Below are positions 61,042-64,000 of a DNA stretch of 64,000 bases, piece after piece; positions within the stretch are counted from its first letter, which is position 1; each line of letters starts with the position of its first letter. This stretch comes from Collinsella aerofaciens. GTDB lineage: Bacteria; Actinomycetota; Coriobacteriia; Coriobacteriales; Coriobacteriaceae. The DNA lies in contig NZ_JADMWW010000006.1 in the NCBI RefSeq assembly GCF_015548375.1, positions 39,407 to 103,406 on the forward strand. Reading direction: 5' to 3'. A model generated the notes under the pieces. That model saw only the letters and a program-made list of their open reading frames with translations, searched no databases and was not told where the DNA came from. Made by a program: the position numbers and the translations under genes.

Positions 61042-63723
61042 CTAGTCCTCGAGCAGGTCCTCGATAAAGCCGACGCGGTAGTTTTTGAAGATGACCTCGC
61101 CGCCGTCTTGCGTGGCGTCCAGATCGACATCGCCCATGATGCCAAAGTCGTGGTCGCCATCCTCGTCGGCAAAGATCTGGTGCACGTGCCATACGTGCGC
61201 GGTCTTCTCGTCGGACTCGTCAATGGAAAACATCGCGGCGCTGCGGGCATCTCCGTCGGTGAGGATTTCCTCGTGCTGCTCGTGGTAAGCGTCGAGTGCT
61301 TTTTGCCAGCGGATCTCGCTCATGCCCCAGTCGTCGTCGAGCTCGCCCAGGTCGCGAACGTGCTCGCGAGCGGCAAGGGTCACGCGGCGGAAGAGCGCGT
61401 TGCGCACCAACAGCGTGCAGCCGCGGCGGTCCGCCACGACCTCGTCGATGCCCTGCGGCGGCGCGGCGTCGAGGGCTGCCGGGTTGCCGGCGTTCTCCCA
61501 CTCGTCCACCAGGCTCGAGTCCACCGAGCGCACCACAAAGCCCAGCCACGAGATAATGTCGCGCAGGCGCTCGTCGCGCTTCTCGATGGGCACGGTGCGG
61601 TCGAGTGAACGGTAGGCCTCGGCTAGGTAGCGCAGCAGAATGCCCTCGGAGCGGGCGATGCCGAGCTTTTGAATGTAGCCCTTAAAATCGCTCGCGCTTT
61701 CCAGCATATCGCGCAGGACGCTCTTGGGAGAGAGCTGATAGTCGTTTGCCCAGGGCACTTCCTGGCAGTACTTGTCAAAGGCGGCGTCGAGCAAATCCTC
61801 GAGCGGCTTTTCGTACGTGACGTCTTGAATGCGCTCCAAGCGCTCCTCATACTCGACGCCGTCAGCCTTCATTTCGGCCATCGCGCGGTCGCGCGCAGCG
61901 CGCTCCTGTGCGCGCAGCACCTGCTTGGGGTCCTCGAGCGTTGCCTCGACCATCGAGATCAGATCCATGGTATAGGTCTCGCTCTCGGGATCGAGCAGCT
62001 CCAACGCGGCAAGCAAGAACGGCGAGAGCGGCTGATCGAGCGCAAAGTCCTCGGGCAGATCGACCGTCAGTGCATAGTCAATGTCTGGTGCGGCGTCAGT
62101 CGGGGCGTCGGGTGCGGGCGGCACCTCGGTGCGAACGACGACGCCGGAATCGATGAGTGTGGCGAAGATTTCATCGGCGCGAACCTCGAGCTTGGCCTTT
62201 TCCTCGGGGGTCTGCAGGCTCGTCTCGATGAGGTCGTGTACGCGGGCACGGGCGTCGCCGCCCTGCTCGACCACGCTAATCACCATGGAGTGCGTGATGC
62301 GCAGGCGCGGCTTGAGCGTCTCGGGCTGCGTCTCAATCAGACGCTCAAAGGTCTGCTTGTTCCAGGTGACAAAGCCCTCGGGGGCCTTCTTCTTTTTAAT
62401 CTTGCGGAGCTTCTTGGGGTCGTCACCCGCCTTGGCCATGAGCTTGGCGTTCTCGATCTCGTGCTCCGGGGCCTCGGCGATGACCATGCCCTCGGTATCG
62501 AAGCCCGAACGGCCGGCGCGACCGGCAATCTGATGGAACTCGCGGGCGCGCAGACGACGCATCTTGTAGCCATCGAACTTGGTGAGCGCGGTGAGGACCA
62601 CGGTGTGGATGGGTACGTTGATGCCGACGCCGAGCGTATCGGTGCCGCAGATGACAGGCGGCAGGCCCTGCTGCGCCAAGCGCTCGACCAGCAGACGATA
62701 GCGCGGCAGCATACCGGCGTGGTGCACGCCGACGCCGCAGCCAAGCAAGCGCTTGAGGATCTTGCCAAAGGCCGTCGAGAAGCTCGTGCCTTTGGCGGCT
62801 TCCTTAATGGCCTCGCGCTGCTCCTTGCTGGCGATGCCAAAATTGGCGAGTGACTGTGCCGTCGCAAGGGCGGCATCTTGGCTAAAGTGCACGATATAGA
62901 GCGGGGCCTCGCCGCGGCGCATGGCGAGCTCGACCGTGCCCTCGAGCGAGGTCGTCACGTAGTCGTAGCTCAGCGGCACGGGGCGTGGGGCGTCGACAAC
63001 CAAGTCGCAAGCAGCGCCGGTGTGTTCCTCGAGTGAGGCGGCGATGGCGGTGACATCGCCGAGCGTGGCGCTCATGAGCATAAACTGCGTGTGGGGCAGG
63101 GTGAGCAGCGGCACCTGCCAGGCCCAGCCGCGGTCGGGGTCGGCAAAGTAGTGGAACTCGTCCATGGCCACGCAGCCCACGTCGGCGCCCTCGCCCTCGC
63201 GCAGTGCATCGTTGGCAAGGATTTCGGCCGTGCAGCAGATGACGGGCGCCTTGGTATTGATATGCGTATCGCCGGTGATCATGCCGACGTTATCGCGGCC
63301 GAGTACCTGCACCAGATCGAAGAACTTTTCGCTGACCAAGGCCTTGATAGGGGCCGTGTAATAGCAACGCTTGCCCTGTGCCATGCCCATAAAGAGCATG
63401 CCCAGCGCGACGAGCGATTTACCCGATCCGGTCGGTGTGCCTAAAATGACGTGATCGCCGGCAGCCAGGTCCATGAGGGCCTCTTCTTGGTGATCCCACA
63501 GCTCAATGCCGCGATCGCTTGTCCATTCAAAGAAGCGTTCGAAGGCTTGCTCGGGCGTGAGCCATGGTTCGGGCTCACTGCCGTCCTCGGGCTCCCACCA
63601 GGTGGGGGAGAGCGCGCCGAGCGAGCCAAACTCGGCTTCGGTTCCCGTGCCGCCCGAGAATGAGCTGGCAGCGCCGGCGCCGGAGACGGTGCTGGCGGCG
63701 GTATCTGTCGTGGTCTGTGTCAT
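61042..63723 (-). CDS. Ski2/Mtr4-like DEAD/DEAH-box helicase (DUF3516 C-terminus)
   Basis: The 893-aa SF2 helicase has a Ser/Gly-rich N-terminus, Walker A TPTGSGKS (residues 96-103), Walker B DEFH (188-191), motif III SAT and motif VI HQIAGRAGRSG. The long C-terminal half matches the actinobacterial DUF3516 region. Such Ski2-like proteins probably unwind RNA during decay or translation. The start MTQTTTDTAASTV is set by ATG 63723; a later start cannot be excluded because the first 40 residues are low complexity. A strong terminator follows. Confidence 0.9.
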   Translation of the reverse strand: MTQTTTDTAASTVSGAGAASSFSGGTGTEAEFGSLGALSPTWWEPEDGSEPEPWLTPEQAFERFFEWTSDRGIELWDHQEEALMDLAAGDHVILGTPTGSGKSLVALGMLFMGMAQGKRCYYTAPIKALVSEKFFDLVQVLGRDNVGMITGDTHINTKAPVICCTAEILANDALREGEGADVGCVAMDEFHYFADPDRGWAWQVPLLTLPHTQFMLMSATLGDVTAIAASLEEHTGAACDLVVDAPRPVPLSYDYVTTSLEGTVELAMRRGEAPLYIVHFSQDAALATAQSLANFGIASKEQREAIKEAAKGTSFSTAFGKILKRLLGCGVGVHHAGMLPRYRLLVERLAQQGLPPVICGTDTLGVGINVPIHTVVLTALTKFDGYKMRRLRAREFHQIAGRAGRSGFDTEGMVIAEAPEHEIENAKLMAKAGDDPKKLRKIKKKKAPEGFVTWNKQTFERLIETQPETLKPRLRITHSMVISVVEQGGDARARVHDLIETSLQTPEEKAKLEVRADEIFATLIDSGVVVRTEVPPAPDAPTDAAPDIDYALTVDLPEDFALDQPLSPFLLAALELLDPESETYTMDLISMVEATLEDPKQVLRAQERAARDRAMAEMKADGVEYEERLERIQDVTYEKPLEDLLDAAFDKYCQEVPWANDYQLSPKSVLRDMLESASDFKGYIQKLGIARSEGILLRYLAEAYRSLDRTVPIEKRDERLRDIISWLGFVVRSVDSSLVDEWENAGNPAALDAAPPQGIDEVVADRRGCTLLVRNALFRRVTLAAREHVRDLGELDDDWGMSEIRWQKALDAYHEQHEEILTDGDARSAAMFSIDESDEKTAHVWHVHQIFADEDGDHDFGIMGDVDLDATQDGGEVIFKNYRVGFIEDLLED

Positions 63724-63846
63724 ATGGTTGCTTTCTCTCGCGATTGTCCGCCAACTATTATGGCGTAGCGGCGGCGTGGGGTGCCAGCGCGCGAGAAAAT
63801 GCAGGAAATGGGCGTTCTGCCCAGCCGTTTAGTGTAGTCGCTAGCT

Positions 63847-63910
63847 AAGTGAGTAGACTTTTTGCGATATTGCGAGCACATCGCTTTTGCGCAAGGGTTC
63901 TACCTGCACT
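63847..63910. mobile_element. Left part of a diverged 119-bp element, copy 3
   Basis: AAGTGAGTAGACTTTTT (63847-63863) matches the left end of copies 1 and 2, and TTCTACCTGC resembles copy 1 inside. No right terminal repeat is seen before 64000. The remaining bases to the edge show no gene. Confidence 0.6.
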
Positions 63911-64000
63911 GATAATTGTTCTCGGGGGAAGCGGGCACTGCGGGGCGCGGCAACGGCGCGCGATTTCCGCGTCGCAGCGCTACCCTGATGCTGAATGCCG

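Overview
The window is a 64 kb piece of GC-rich, gene-dense bacterial chromosome. It fits a gut Coriobacteriia, most likely Collinsella: a bile salt hydrolase, anaerobic-type redox genes (EFR1 ferredoxin, reverse rubrerythrin), many drug/metabolite exporters paired with LysR regulators, and dispersed GGGAC-core palindromes. This assignment rests on gene content and style only. No rRNA, tRNA, CRISPR array, prophage or complete insertion sequence was recognised by eye.

Layout: 0-7 kb carries an edge-truncated solute-binding protein, a K+ channel, a LOG-family protein, a ClC channel, an EFR1 ferredoxin, an EamA transporter and a GntR(YtrA)-ABC operon. 7-18 kb holds release factor 3, a queuosine-precursor-type transporter with SDR, Ung, an EamA/LysR pair, a MATE pump, rRNA methyltransferases and small membrane or zinc-ribbon proteins. 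18-31 kb holds a Tet(M)-like GTPase, an AAA+ ATPase overlapping a UvrA2-like gene, TrmL, a CobW GTPase, redox proteins, a GGDEF protein beside a decayed EAL gene, a patatin lipase and an array of four 46-nt hairpins. 30.5-36 kb holds a TPP-riboswitch thiM-DUF77-thiE operon, a HAD phosphatase, a LysR and a MetE-like protein. 36-46 kb holds an esterase, an NCS2 permease, a deformylase-like protein, bile salt hydrolase, Kup, a second EamA/LysR pair and an XRE-AlaA fusion. 46-49.5 kb is a segment bounded by inverted 115-bp repeats, with a deformylase, an MFS gene broken by a stop codon and an RGG-repeat protein. 49.6-54.3 kb holds pdxT-pdxS/pdxR and a DUF559-like nuclease candidate between two 119-bp elements. 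54.4-64 kb holds reverse rubrerythrin, an alcohol/aldehyde dehydrogenase pair, a HIRAN protein, a phosphoesterase, a DUF2130 protein and a Ski2-like helicase.

Metabolic logic visible here: vitamin supply (thiamine salvage under a TPP riboswitch, PLP synthesis by PdxST beside PdxR, probable queuosine-precursor import), potassium and chloride transport, host-interaction enzymes (bile salt hydrolase, patatin) and export pumps each transcribed divergently from a LysR regulator.

Most unusual items: (1) a wHTH-like protein with an acidic N-terminus and 20 RGG motifs; (2) an XRE-AlaA fusion with a second ribosome-binding site at the natural AlaA start and an iterated AATTGAAC operator; (3) 119-bp elements with 16-bp terminal inverted repeats that supply the last codons of two genes and bracket a DUF559-like gene; (4) an AAA+/UvrA2-like overlapping pair preceded by three GGTATAA boxes exactly 10 bp apart; (5) two deformylase-family proteins with complementary departures from the canonical active site; (6) several families of structured repeats.
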